In this document: piece after piece, positions 24,301 through 36,708 of the stretch | Layout of the letters: every line of letters starts with the position of its first letter | Position numbering within the stretch: the first letter of the stretch is position 1 | Assembly: GCA_004026145.2 (NCBI GenBank) | Contig: CP034986.1 | Coordinates: 13,017,804-13,081,803 of the forward strand | DNA from: Takifugu bimaculatus | Lineage: Eukaryota; Chordata; Actinopteri; Tetraodontiformes; Tetraodontidae | DNA: 64,000 nt | Direction: 5' to 3' | Position numbers and translations under genes: made by a program | The notes under the pieces: model-generated | What the model was told of the DNA's origin: nothing | The model's input: only the letters and a program-made list of their open reading frames with translations | Database searches by the model: none

Positions 24301-26113
24301 TATTTAAAGGTCAAGAATCTCTCTCTCTCTTGCTCATGTACTCACTATAGTCGTGTACGTGTGTGTGTGTGGTTGGGCACACCAGGGCGTGGTTGTCCAT
24401 GCCTCCTGGTACTGTAATGGATACTAATGGCCCTGGGCAGGCCTCCGTGGAGCTCGGGTGGTGGATTTGTCTGTTTGACCCCATCCTGCTGCCCTCGCCC
24501 AGGGAGGGGAGAGGGTCCAAGTGCTGGGAGGCCCTGTGGGGGTCCGGGTCACCATCAGCATGCATAACACTCAACGTAAACACAGCCGAGTTGTGAAAGA
24601 GATGGTGAAGGCACGCAGGAATGAGAGTGGCTTTCGAGGAAGGGGATGCAGGTTCATGGCTCAAAAGGCCTTCAACGTCTTTGTGAGTCTCTATAAGCTT
24701 TCATCTTTTTGGACAGGTGATGGACCGAAGGTCTCACAACAACCCTCTCGTCCCACCTATGAACATTCCTCCATTTACCTCCTGGGCTACATGTGTTCTT
24801 CTGCTGATCTCAACCTAGACGACTGTCAAAAGGAGGTCAGTGGTTGGGGTAAACAGGACGCTCAGGGAAGAGGTGACCTTTGAGTTCACAGTCAGGGGGA
24901 GGACAGTTAAGGGTGACAGGGACAGGTCGAATTTGGAGAACTTGGCGAGCAGAGGAAATCTGCCTGGTTTGGCGTTGCCTTTTTACATGTTTACCCATGT
25001 TCCTCATGGAGATGTCCCTCTCCCGTCTTTCCTCTTTTCTTCGAGCTCCCTCACTCTGTCTCCACCCCTCGCCCAGCGTGGCGGCCGGACCTCGGTAGCC
25101 CCCGAGGAAGTGCTCACTGTGGGAAGGAGCCTTGGCTTTAAGTGACTCTAAGTGGCTCTCGCTGTTCGTCTTTTGAGTTGTTTGTTTTCTTCTGGGCTCT
25201 CCATGGGCAGGGAGGAGAGGGGGACACTCGGAGAGGGGGGGGGGACACAGCGTGGCCAGGCGGGGAGGTTTAATGCCACGCGGAAACCTGCAGAGATCAC
25301 ACGTGAGGGAGGCCCAAGAGACAAAATACGAGTGCGTGCAACTTTGTTTCCCTGGTCACAAACGCCACGAAGGTGCCGCGCGCTCGTGCACACTTGACTG
25401 GTTCTGTCACTCCCGAGTGTGTGTTTGTATTGACCAAGCCGAAAGGTCCAGGTGTGACCTTCTAAGATGACATTATTTGCCATCGATCTGCCCCCGTTTC
25501 AGAGTTTGTCTCACCGGGTTGACAGAAGCAACAATCGGCCTCCATTGTTCCATTTTTAAAGGCAAACGGCTACTTAATAATCCTGCATGAAAAAAAGGTT
25601 AAACTCTTTTTTTTTATTATTCTGTTTGTTTTTGGCTGATATTTCAAATTAAGACCGGAAATTTTGAAGTGGACGGCAGACTGGGCACATAAAAGCAGGC
25701 GTGAGCAGATCAACGGCTGCATTATTGTTGACATTTCAGGTCGACCACAGAAAACGTTTGTCAAATAAGTTCTGGCAGATTCTTTCCTGTTTCTGTGCAG
25801 TCGCATTAGTGGGCAAAAATGAACTGTTAATTGAACAATTCATTAACTACAAGTGTCTACATCATCATCTGATGACATTGTGTTCGGAGTTCTCTCTCTC
25901 TCTCTCGCCCCCCCCCCCCCCCCTCCTGTTTGTCTCCGTCCAGTCTGGGCGGGGCTGCTTCCCAGTTCACTCCCATCATACCATCGACACGCCTGCTACT
26001 CATCTCCAGACAATCGTATTCACCTGCCTCCTCTTTTAAAAGACTTGCCCACACTTCCTTCTTCGCAATTTCGTCTCATCCTGCCCGTCTCGCCCAGCCT
26101 GTTTTAGCCGCAT

Positions 26114-26114
<1 letters not shown>

Positions 26115-26145
<31 letters not shown>
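26115..26145. repeat. (TG)15 microsatellite
   Basis: Pure TG run. Confidence 0.92.
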
Positions 26146-26146
<1 letters not shown>

Positions 26147-26582
26147 TGCCTTTGGGGTTCAGTTTGTCTCTGCAGAACTTAACAAAATTAGGTTATCCAG
26201 GTTAATGGACACTTAAAGGGAAACACGTCCGTTTGGTGATAACCACCTCGTTCCAAGTCGGCTCAGGAAAAAACTTGCAAGCTAGCATGACTACAGGCTG
26301 CGTGGAGAAGTGTACAGCTAACGGGCCGAGGGTGTGTGAGTGCAACGTAAACACGAGCGGCTGAACTCGTGTGAAAAGCCAGGGAGCATGTGTTTGTGAA
26401 ACCGTGTGTGTTTTCAAGAACCTGAGCGAGTGCATCTTGGTGTGTAATGCACGCGAGCGCAGATGCACGCAGAGAAAAATTAGCAGTCTCTTAAATACTC
26501 TCACACAGACACACACACAGACCTTGTGGACGAGCCCAGCGTAATGAGGATTACCTGCATGGCCTCACACACACCCACACAC

Positions 26583-26608
26583 CCACACACACACACACAC
26601 ACACACAT
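26583..26608. repeat. short (CA)n microsatellite
   Basis: CA run with a CCCACAC lead-in; a second short CA run lies at 26696-26719. Confidence 0.85.
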
Positions 26609-27043
26609 TTATGATTGCTCATCTGCCCTTTTCTCATCATTCCTATCATTCTGTCTTGTTCTCATCCTTTTTTGTTTCTCTCCATCCCGTCACAGACACA
26701 CACACACACACACACACACCCCTCCAATGTCCTAGATGTCTCAACTTGAGCAGCAAATGAACACAATTAGCCACGGCTCCACAAACACACACTGGGGTAT
26801 TGTTTTGCTCACAGTCACTCAGACCTTAATCTGGTGCTCCACAGGGACCTTCTGTGTGTATTACGGAGTGTGTGTGCGTGCGTGTGTGTGTGAAGTGTGA
26901 AGTGTGAAGGCAGTCGAGGGGAAGTGCTGCAGAGCCCAGCTGACAGAAGGGGCTTCCAGGCCTTTTTTTCCCCCTCAGAGGTTTCCACGACGATGTTTTA
27001 TTCCTCACGCCTTGGTCCTTGCTTTATCAGTCACTGCGCCCTC

Positions 27044-27070
27044 ACACACACACACACACACACACACACG
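27044..27070. repeat. (CA)13 microsatellite
   Basis: Pure CA run; a related, longer run lies 140 bases downstream. Confidence 0.9.
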
Positions 27071-27206
27071 CAGACACACACTTCGGCTTGAATGAATTTC
27101 AAACACACGCGCAGCCTTCGGTCAGAGCCAGATGTTTTGGGGTGAACAAAGGCATTGAGTCACAAGTTACTGCTCTCAACAGCAGGTTGGGCCTCAGGTC
27201 ATTATT

Positions 27207-27208
<2 letters not shown>

Positions 27209-27247
<39 letters not shown>
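27209..27247. repeat. (CA)19 microsatellite
   Basis: Pure CA run. Confidence 0.95.
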
Positions 27248-27249
<2 letters not shown>

Positions 27250-27390
27250 AGTGTGCCATTTCCTTCCCCTTGAGCGAGTGCGTGTGCTGCCTGCCTAATT
27301 GGACAGCAGGTATCTGCCTGACAAGATTTCTTGCAAGAACACCTACACAAGTGGTCGCCTAATGACTGCGCTTGAAGATGCCTCGCAGGC

Positions 27391-27545
27391 CTTTCCAGGG
27401 AAGGCTGGCGCGTTCCGCCGCCAAGCGCTCCGCCGCCGTGGCTCCAGGCCAGCTGCAGCACCAGAGGCCTGTGGAGGGAAGCGTTTAGCGCCCGCGCCGG
27501 AGAACGCCGAATCCAAGCCCTCGACTTGTGCGCAGATTAAGATGC
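27391..27545. other. CpG-rich islet in the gene-poor region
   Basis: Dense CpG (GGCGCGTTCCGCCGCC, CGCCCGCGCCGGAGAACGCC) within AT-rich surroundings. An 86-codon plus frame crosses it but has no similarity I recognise. It may be an unmethylated regulatory islet or an unannotated first exon. Confidence 0.35.
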
Positions 27546-27984
27546 GTAACAGCTTCTAATTGTGCCAAAAACACATTAATAGTCTTTTAAAAGTTAATGA
27601 GTCTGATCTGAAATGTGTTGTTGTTTTTCTCATTTAATTGCTAATGGAGGAATTACATCTTCACACATTCCTCAGCAGTTTCAAGGTTGGACATATGAAC
27701 TGCAACATAATCGAAATGTTCAGAATTAGAGAAGTAGGATTTACTGATAAACATTAAGTCGCAACTACTGGTCTCTTTTTTGTTGCAAAGGAAAGATACA
27801 CAATTATTCTAGCAGGATTTAAATATCTGGGGGATTTTAAAAATGAAATCAAAAAGTGAAATCAAACATTTGACAGTTTACAATCCCACACAAAGAGATT
27901 TTTAATCACCAGTTTTTGATTTCCTCTCACAAATGATAATGACAGAAGCTGAACCCTGTGAAACAGTGCTGTGGCATTTGGAGT

Positions 27985-27985
<1 letters not shown>
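27546..27985. other. AT-rich candidate conserved noncoding block
   Basis: Many TAAT and ATTA motifs, no repeats, no open frame. The call rests on composition only. Confidence 0.25.

Positions 27986-28028
<43 letters not shown>
27986..28028. repeat. (CA)21 microsatellite
   Basis: Pure CA run; an opposite-sense (TG)n lies 100 bases downstream. Confidence 0.95.
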
Positions 28029-28031
<3 letters not shown>

Positions 28032-28126
28032 TGTCATTACCGTTGCTGCATTGAGCCAGAACTCAATCTCAAAGTGCACCAGATGTGCTCGTTCCACAAT
28101 TATTCTAGCAAAGACATTGGCTCAGA

Positions 28127-28128
<2 letters not shown>

Positions 28129-28160
<32 letters not shown>

Positions 28161-28177
28161 TGTCTGTCTGTCTGTCT
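28129..28177. repeat. (TG)15(TCTG)5 compound microsatellite
   Basis: TG run passing into four-base TCTG units. Confidence 0.93.
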
Positions 28178-28543
28178 TGTTAGGGCTCTAAATGTCTTCT
28201 GTTTTGGCTGCTGGCTGACCTTCGAGCTGCCACTTTTTTATGTTTAGCCTTTGCTAATTTCTCACCTTTCCTGCCAAGTCTACCGTCGACCGTCGTCTTT
28301 TCTCAGTGCTGTTGTGACAACGACTATAAAGGCGACGCTGCTGCGCCGCCACCCTGGTGGGGCTGCTGCTTCTGAATAAACTGTGACAACATGGAATGAC
28401 TCCTTGCAATAGCAGTGATGTATGTTTGCAGAAAAAATACAGGTTACCACAGAACTGCTGAAGTGAAAGGCATCTTCATTAGATACAGGATTTAAAGGGG
28501 TTGTAAACGCAACATCGCACCATCTGGACAGTATCTGAACATG

Positions 28544-28570
28544 AGCTAACATTAGCTAACATTAGCTAAC
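28544..28570. repeat. short tandem AGCTAACATT repeat
   Basis: About 2.7 copies of a 10-base unit. Confidence 0.85.
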
Positions 28571-28739
28571 GCCTCTGCTGGCATTGGCGTTGGAGATCAC
28601 ACGATTCAAGCAGCTGACTTTTCCCCTCCTGTGTTGGAAACAGCCACGCCGATGTTGACACCAGCAGGTCGACGTTGCTGCCATCGCCTTCACAGGACAG
28701 CGGTAGGCGGCTTTGTTTGGGTAAAGTGCTCCACAGTCA

Positions 28740-29640
28740 TTAGCATACGTCTGTTGTGCGCTCACAAGTGCACATTGTTTTTAATCTGGAAAATATGCTA
28801 ATGCCTTTGAGCGTGTGTGTAATTGTGTTAACGCATTACTGCGGTGAGTGCGGCGTGTGGCGGGGCCTTGTGATTACAGCACGAGGTGAGGGTGACGGAG
28901 GTGAGAGTATGTGTCGCATTAATACTCATTGCAATTATTATTCCCATTTGCATTCGTCCATATGCTGCAGCTGAACCGCCCTCAGATCAGGTTCTCCCTC
29001 TAATTCACCCCATTAATGTATATTTGAAATCGCTGTTTTGCTCTGAAAGCAGGACAGGCTCGACGCAATGAGCTGGTAGAGACGCGCTCGAACATCTTCC
29101 TTCTCAGTTCCACTCCCCCTGTCCATCCTGACAGGTCGGCCCGTTTCCACGGCTTAAATGAATCCGAATTGAAGCGGGAGACAAACCAACATGGCTGTGG
29201 TCGGCCCTGCCCACCGGTGGGAACAATCACAACGGAGGTGATGGAAAACAGAGCGTAATGAAGGCGGGGCTAATGATTTAACAGCAACCTGTCACTAGAG
29301 GGCAGTTACATTAACAAGAAAAGAACCGTCTCAATTATTATGAAAACATCATTCAATAAATATAATTTTATTTGTGAAAACTCATTTCGGTACCATTTTA
29401 CGCCACACTTGTCTTCTTTTATGTGTTTTTGTCCTCCAGCCTCCAATTAAACGAGGAGGCGTTTTATCCCATGATTAGTATCTTGCCCGTTCAGGCTCAT
29501 TATCTATGCGCCCCCGTTAGTAAAAGCCTTAACGACGCCTAACGAGGCTCCTAATCAGACTGGTTTTTAGCTACAAAGGGCTAATTGCTGTTGCTTCTGT
29601 CAAAGCTGAGAGAGGCGACGGCAAAAGCATCGAAATTTAA
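28740..29640. other. candidate regulatory (conserved-noncoding-like) block
   Basis: About 900 bases of mostly unique sequence rich in TAAT/ATTA, octamer-like ATTTGCAT and TGATTA-type motifs, with a CTCF-like site at 29292-29305 and no coding frame of note. This is the composition typical of vertebrate developmental enhancers; conservation was not tested. Confidence 0.3.
29292..29305 (+). promoter_or_regulatory. CTCF-like motif
   Basis: TCACTAGAGGGCAG matches 13 of 14 positions of the CTCF core CCASYAGRKGGCRS. Binding is not shown by sequence alone. Confidence 0.4.
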
Positions 29641-29674
29641 AACACACGGAAAACAAAAACACACGCTGCGCTTG

Positions 29675-29676
<2 letters not shown>

Positions 29677-29711
<35 letters not shown>

Positions 29712-29726
29712 TGTGTGTGTGTGTAG
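29677..29726. repeat. (GT)n microsatellite
   Basis: GT run with one A interruption near 29710. Confidence 0.93.
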
Positions 29727-29941
29727 GTGTTTCACAGAGGGGAGTCGCTCAGCAGCTGCTTGTCATCACAGAACTGCAGGTTTGATATGACTGGAGGATA
29801 AAAATGGACGTGAGTATCTCAGGTAACAATAGACACACCAACATGTATTCCTGCCTCTCGTTCTTTACTTGGAACAGTATTATACTGGGCAATAGCAGAA
29901 GCAAGCGCACTGTTTGCATGCATGTGTGTGCACGTGCGCAC

Positions 29942-29942
<1 letters not shown>

Positions 29943-29980
<38 letters not shown>
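29943..29980. repeat. (GT)19 microsatellite
   Basis: Pure run; a (CA)31 run lies 70 bases downstream and could pair with it in a single strand. Confidence 0.95.
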
Positions 29981-29981
<1 letters not shown>

Positions 29982-30048
29982 AGACAGATGGATGTGATGT
30001 TGGCACAGAATGAGAAAGAACCTCAACAAAGAGATCTAAGACCCCCCC

Positions 30049-30050
<2 letters not shown>

Positions 30051-30113
<63 letters not shown>
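30051..30113. repeat. (CA)31 microsatellite
   Basis: Pure CA run, the inverse of the (GT)19 at 29943-29980. Confidence 0.97.
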
Positions 30114-30116
<3 letters not shown>

Positions 30117-30837
30117 AGTGCATTTTATCTACCATAATTAATAAAAATGATGTTTTATTGCTGCTCTTATGGTAATAATCCAGATTTCTCTGAGCACTTT
30201 TCAAAAGTTGCCAAACTACCCCCCCCCCCTCCAACTTTCCTCTGCATCCCATTACTTTTGAAACACAACTGCATATTTTTTATTATCATATTTTTTTTTT
30301 TTGGGAGGGGGGGTTTGATCAGAAAATGAGTGAGCCTGCGATGTGCTCCAGGTGCTGTGTAATCTAGTTTAATATGGGGTGTGTCTATATTTGATGTGGG
30401 CTGGCAGGTTTTCCAGATGTCGGAATGAACTGAATTTAAAACAGACTTTTAAACGTGTTCCCAAAAATGTAGCGATTTGGTTTCCATTCAGCAGCGTTGA
30501 TTCTACTGACTGCAGTACCCACAGGTGGCCAGCAGGTGGGGACCTTTTTAGTAGGTATCTTCATTCAATCTTTCTAAAACACAAGTGACGGAAGATTTAC
30601 TTTAAATGGAAGCAGCACAACGGACATGTTAGTTATTCTGTACGGACATTTTGACTCCTTCTGCTGAAAATATAATTTCAGCCCGTCTACCCTGAGGTGC
30701 TTAAAATCTGTGATGGCGTGATGGCAGCGTTTTGTCTGTGTGTGTTCTGACCCGATAATCTGTTTGCTTTATGGAGTGCTGTTCACACATCACTTTCCAC
30801 TCTGATCCTATACCCAAACACAGGCCCACTTTATCAC

Positions 30838-30874
30838 TCACACACACACACACACACACACACGCGCGCACACA

Positions 30875-30921
<47 letters not shown>
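30838..30921. repeat. interrupted (CA)n microsatellite
   Basis: CA run broken by CGCGCG near 30863 and by an out-of-register CCA near 30880. Confidence 0.95.
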
Positions 30922-30922
<1 letters not shown>

Positions 30923-31213
30923 TCCTGCCTCTCAGTTTTTACTGGGATTAAAACAGAATCAGGAAAAAGACAATTGTTTCCCAAGTTGCGGGACAACCAC
31001 AATGGTGATCACATGACACATAATTCCGCCTGTCTTTTCCGCGCTCTCTCCCACTTCCACCCACGTTCGTCCCAGTGGCCAGCTGCGTTAATCACCCGGT
31101 GAATCCGACTCAGATCCCAAGCCCAAACACAGATTCTTTATCAGAGGACGCACTCGCCCATAATCCTCGGATAATCACACCTGTGAGTATGTGTCCCGCA
31201 CTGCTAACTTTGA

Positions 31214-31274
<61 letters not shown>
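31214..31274. repeat. (AC)30 microsatellite
   Basis: Pure AC run. Confidence 0.97.
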
Positions 31275-31276
<2 letters not shown>

Positions 31277-31949
31277 TATGGTTGGAAAATGATGAAGAGC
31301 TACAAAAGTCTTGAATGCACATTCCCGGAGACAATGAATGTCACGTGTTTCCGTCACTGTCACTTCATATTGAACAGGAAGTTCTGTTCAAGGGGGGGTT
31401 GAGTGGGGGGTGTTACGTGGCCTTGATGAGCAACCGTCTAATGATTAAATGGGGCACGCTGGATCTCCTTGTTGATGTCAATTACGTCTTTAATTAGTGC
31501 ATGTGTAATGTAAATACAGGCTGTTTTGGTTGCTCCTCTGCCTCCTGTCCCACGATGCAGCAGATTTTCTCCCTCATTAGGCAGTCACTCCTTCAAGTGG
31601 CTCTGTCCCCGAGGACCTGCCCTGGACGAGTGAGTGTGCGAATCCATATGGACAAACAATTAAAAAAGGAGGAAAAAAAAAAAAACCTCCAGAATTCGAA
31701 CGAATGAAGGGATAATTTTGTGGGACAGAAATACAAGCAAAAATGGTTCAGCTGTTGAAATTAGCCTGGCAGAAAGCGACCACAATCAGCAGCCTCTTAT
31801 GCGCCCCAGTCTTCTGACCAATTGCTTCCATTGTGTTTGAAGTTGCTATTTATGCCTCGCCATCGTTCCCACCATGTGTGAATACCGAGGCACGTACAAA
31901 GAACTGCGCTATTTGACGATGAAAAGGTGTGTTTTGTTTGCGTTTTGTA

Positions 31950-32135
31950 CGTCCACGAAGGGACCGCGTGGTCGAAGGCGCGGAGGGCGTGGAGCGACGC
32001 CTGCAACGCCTCAGCACCTGCTCGAAGCTCTTCAGCGATGAGAAAGAGGTCGCGGACACGCGGCAGGACCGAGATTCAGCGCCGCTTTCCTCTTGAAGGC
32101 AGGTTGTTGACGGGGCGGCAGCAGCACCTTCAAGA
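31950..32135. other. CpG-rich islet with a charged plus-strand frame
   Basis: CpG-dense sequence in an AT-rich setting. One plus frame reads VERRLQRLSTCSKLFSDEKE and on to a TGA near 32096: charged and heptad-like, but with no splice sites I trust and no family recognised. It may be a regulatory islet, an old exon or chance. Confidence 0.25.
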
Positions 32136-32477
32136 AGTTTCGTCAGGTGTTTGGACCCGATGTGACGGTTCCTTAAAATGACTGACTTAGTTTTTGGAGA
32201 CTAAAAGGCTTCCAGAGAAATGCCGACAGAAGGGTAACGCGAGGAACAGCTCAAGTCAGCAGGAAAACGAGGGAGAGCGCGGGGGAGAGATGCCATATGT
32301 TGGCCACCTGAGCCCTGAGAAAAGGGGGAGTGTTGGGGGGGTTGAGGAGGAGGAAAAAGAGGGATGATGGAAGAGAATCAGTTCCACTACACGCTCATTA
32401 CCACCTATTCATCTGGAAGACATCTCTGCACAGATCCAGTCCCGGCCAATTCGGTCCCAGTGTGTGTCCACGTTTGG

Positions 32478-32480
<3 letters not shown>

Positions 32481-32518
<38 letters not shown>

Positions 32519-32523
32519 GGGGG
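32481..32523. repeat. (TG)18 microsatellite with poly-G tail
   Basis: TG run ending in GGGGGGGGG. Confidence 0.95.
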
Positions 32524-33199
32524 GTCATGGTGCATTTATTATGTTCTTAATTATATAAATGCCTCAGTAATGCCTGATGAGGACACTGTACTTCTCTGCT
32601 CTTTTCAAGTCTTCCTATGTGACTTCCTCTCTGCTGGCCTGCTCTTACTTTGAAGGTTGCGACAATAATTAGCCTCATTTAACATGACAAACACGAGTGG
32701 CCACATGCCCGATGCTAATGAACGCTGCTCTTTACCTGACAAGGTCTCTCGTCAGGACAGCCTATAGGTCCGCTACCATTCAATGCAGCATTAGTTGCTT
32801 CTTAAGAACAACAGGAAGCCACTCAGACGTACAAGTGTTCAAGGATGGACGAGTTAGCTGAATGCTATTGTATACAAACGATGTGGTTTATGAGGGAAAA
32901 TGGTTTTTCAATTTGAGTGCTTCTTTCAGGTCATCGCAGAGAACGTCCAGAGCGAGACAGAGCGTCCCCAGATTTGTGTCTCGTCCAGCACCTGCCAATG
33001 AAATAGCGACTGTTGGTAATTGTTCATGTGCATCTTTGAGGAACGCTACTCATCCAAGAAAGGAGGACCAAGCAGTTCGACTTCCCACTGGTGGTGGGCA
33101 GCAAAACTAAAGCTAAAGCTCCTGCCTCTGATCAGCTGGAACCAGCACGGTTGGATTTCAGATGGAACCAGGAACATTGAAATAACCTCCGCTCCACGG

Positions 33200-33300
33200 G
33201 AAGAGCCTTCTGCTCTGCTGCCCCCGCCTGTGGAACAGTCTCCCCATCCAGCTGAGGCCTCCAGCGAGCCTCAACTCTTTTGAAGCTGGCCTATAAACCT
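33200..33300 (+). mobile_element. non-LTR retrotransposon 3' remnant
   Basis: One plus frame gives LWNSLPIQLRPPASLNSFEA, the signature close to the C-terminus of ORF2 in L2/Rex-type fish LINEs. A frameshift and stop follow, then LAYKPFYLSI in another frame. Short and decayed. Confidence 0.5.
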
Positions 33301-33684
33301 TTCTACCTTTCTATTGCTGATGCAGTGATCTGTGCATTTTTAGATTTAATTTGTAGCACTAACAAGTCAATTACAAGGTCATTGGACGACCTTGGAGAGG
33401 GCGAGGGCCCAAATCTGGCTCCACCCAGAAAATCCTTCAGGGGTCAAATCGGGGCGTCGCTCACGGTTAAAACGGTTCCGGTGCGTGGACGAAGTGGTTC
33501 AACCATCCTCCGGAAACTTTGAAAACAAAATCAATCCCCGTTTGTTTCGTTGAATAAATCTGTCTCATCCGCCTGTTTATGTGCACATTTGCACACGCAT
33601 GGTGCAGCTGGCAGCCCTGCAGACAGGTGGGCAGGCAGCACTTCCCTTCCAAAGAGTCATAGCCTCACAAATGCCCCCCCCCAA

Positions 33685-33729
33685 CACACACACACACACA
33701 CATACACACACACTCACACACACACACAC
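33685..33729. repeat. imperfect (CA)n microsatellite
   Basis: CA with TA and TC interruptions. Confidence 0.93.
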
Positions 33730-34653
33730 CACCTTCCTCCTTGTCTCGTTAGCTGCTGTTTTTTTTCTCTCGCAACGTCCCAATCTGGAGGGACATATGC
33801 AGTCGTGGACCCCCCCCCCACCCCCCCTTGTTTGGGCTCCTAAGAAATTGTCCCACATAAACTGCAGATTAGTGGCACCAAATGGCCTTTTATGAATTCT
33901 TCTGTCCAAAATGATTTCAAATGGCTGCTTTTATTTTTTCTCTCTGATCTGCACCTGTTAACGGAAATAAACGAGGATGCTCCAACAGATTTTCCTATAC
34001 TGGTAGAGTTGCTACCCAGTCCCATTCCCCCCAGTGTGCTTCTCTTTTTTAATCAGCTGTCCTGGTAAATAAAATCTCTCTCAGGACAAAAGTTGTGGGG
34101 AATCATGTATACGTACATTTTGGTTTCCTTGTTCTATGGTATAGAAAGGCTCTTGTATCTATATTGTACCTCTTTTATTCCTCTTTATAGCTTGTTTCAT
34201 ACATCTAGTCACGTGATTAATGGAGTGCGTACGACCATCTTGGTGCGCCAAGAAGGAACTGCTGTGAAATGTGAGTAGAAGAACATGTTGGAAATCCACA
34301 CAAAAAGGAGAAAAGGCCCTAATTCCCGATGGCTTGCCTGGACTCGTGTGCGTATGTGCCAGCATGGACAATAATTCCTCACTGTGTAGGATACTCGTCT
34401 TCCCAGCGGCATCGTCTCCCCTTCCTCCTGATGCTGCATTCAGGTGATATGGGAAATATTGAGTCGTCTTTTACAAACCGAAGATGACAACCCGATGTAA
34501 TGCTGAACAGCGCTGACGCGTGTGCGCCTCCACGCCAGGTGTTTACGGTCCGTCATGAGGCGCTAACTTCACAACAATGATGTGTTTCTGTGCCGCTATT
34601 GTGTTGGAGCGGCAAACACGTACAATGTCACCCCACCAGCTTAAGCATTTGTC

Positions 34654-34655
<2 letters not shown>

Positions 34656-34708
<53 letters not shown>
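34656..34708. repeat. (GT)26 microsatellite
   Basis: Pure GT run. Confidence 0.97.
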
Positions 34709-34709
<1 letters not shown>

Positions 34710-35670
34710 GCAGACTATCGTGCCAGACCCCTCTGCCCCTCTCTCCATCTGCTGAAGCCCCCCAGGCTGGACCAAGGTCACTCGTCTCCTCTGTTAATGT
34801 GGATGTGGATCCATGTGCACATTTTACTGCACATGCATGTGTGTGATGATATACGACAAAACAAAACAAAAAACCCAAAAACTGCTGATTTGATACTTTT
34901 ATAACTCAAACGGAGATGTAAAGAATCTTTGTAAAGGAACAACACTGCTGACCTGGATTAAACTGGTTTCCCACTGAAAGTTTAAACTCATCAGTTTCAT
35001 CACAGCCCCTCGGTTATTGTCCAAACCTGCATGCTAATGCTACCTAGCGTCTCGGGTGGCATTGATATTCAAAGGTTACTGTTTAGTCTAGGAAAATTCA
35101 AATTATTTGGATTTTTTTTTTGATTATTATTATTATTATTAATAGTCAAATCTTGTGGGAGTTAATGAAATATTTTTAACGGCAAATGTGAAATAATGAA
35201 AGGCCCCGAGCCTTTGTGTTCTTGACTTTGCCTGTGTCTTTGTTTTGGTGTTAGCCTTTGTGTTCTAAATTATGTTTGTGTGCTAGCTTTCAATTGTGTA
35301 ACCATCTGTCAGAACTATTGGAACTGAAGAGTTGAAGCACTGTGACAAGAGACACTTTGAGCTCCTTCTTGACCCATTTTTCTGTTTTCGGTGCACATTA
35401 GTTAAACGTTCTCTGTTATGTGTTTCCTGATGAAGGCATCACTGATGAACGGCAACATCTGAAGACAAACATAAGAAGCAATTATGCTCAAACAGATGAA
35501 AATGAGAGGGGAAAAAAAAGATGTTTCTCCACCCCAACTCTCCAGACGACACACACTCGCTCAGCAGAAACCAAACATTGACAAACCTCCGCTCATTCTC
35601 TCGATCTTAAGACGTTTCCTCCAGAGGGAATAAACTGGGCACCCTGCCAGATGCTGGATCCATGTCTCTT

Positions 35671-35671
35671 T

Positions 35672-35756
<85 letters not shown>

Positions 35757-35758
35757 CG
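35671..35758. repeat. (TC)13(AC)n compound microsatellite
   Basis: CT run changing to CA at 35697; one CG interruption near 35750. Confidence 0.96.
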
Positions 35759-36679
35759 GTCACAATTATACCTAATACTAGCCAATCATGAAGTAAAATA
35801 GTCCCAGGGATGCATTTAGCACCAGTTTGCTTGCTAACAAAATAAAAGGAACATCTCATGAGCAGATTTCCTCAGAGTTCTGTGATCAGCTGATGACGTT
35901 TCATTAATTTTCTGTTCTTAATGGTTTTGAGAATGTTTGGTCCATCCGGACAATGTCCTGCCACCTTCAGCCAGGGGTAATTCTCGCGTCTTTACTTTAG
36001 CATCAAACCATTAATTTTGCTGAGAGACCAACGTCCACCCACAAAACAATGTGTAAATGATTCAGGATTTGGTGGGACTGCCATGGATTTGACACCAAAA
36101 GTTACAAACTTTTATCCTGTATTCAGTTAACGACTGGTTTAGCTTATTAACAACAAATAAATATGATTTTATTAAATTTTGAAGCCACAATAAGCTTGAT
36201 GAATAAAAAAAGTGTCCCTTTGTAGACCTTTGGATGCTGCAGCTGGTACACTGTGTTGTGTTTTCATTATGCTAAGCATTTATTCACTAGCTAGCTCTCC
36301 ACTCCGCTTTGTCGCAGCACCAGTTCCACACATGCCCACCCCCCCACCCCCCGGTCTGCAAACCATGAAGTCAACCAGCTCGTCTTTCATCAGCGGTGAG
36401 AAACTGGAGAGGAGCCAAAGGTTGAGCTTACTTTGTGTTTTGTAATTAATCTATTCAAACACACCAGACACACAGTAACAGCCTTTTTGTCGCACTCAGG
36501 TTATTAGCGGGAAAAAAACCCCGCTAAAAAGCCGCCAGGTCAGAGAAGAACGGTGCGTGGAGTGTGCATGTGTCTGTGTGCTATATTGTGTCTGAATGTG
36601 TGTCTCAAGGTGAGACTATCTCCTGCCTTATCTGCCAGTGTCTTCAAGGTGTACTGCTGATTGCTCGATAGCAACGGGG

Positions 36680-36708
36680 GCACACACACACACACACACA
36701 CACACACA
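36680..36708. repeat. (CA)14 microsatellite
   Basis: Pure CA run after GGGGG. Confidence 0.92.

Larger units (their letters stand above)
20251..27390. other. gene-free sequence with microsatellites
   Basis: Unique sequence with microsatellites at 21295-21380, 26115-26145 and 27044-27247, a poly-C run at 25908-25923, and GT-rich patches at 21160 and 23165-23195. No exon with conserved protein content recognised. Confidence 0.45.

Noticed and set aside
32364..32400. Possible NHS-family exon (FHYT-like sequence)
   Set aside because: Only a few residues resemble the family's VHYTAPW block, with no splice sites or continuing similarity.
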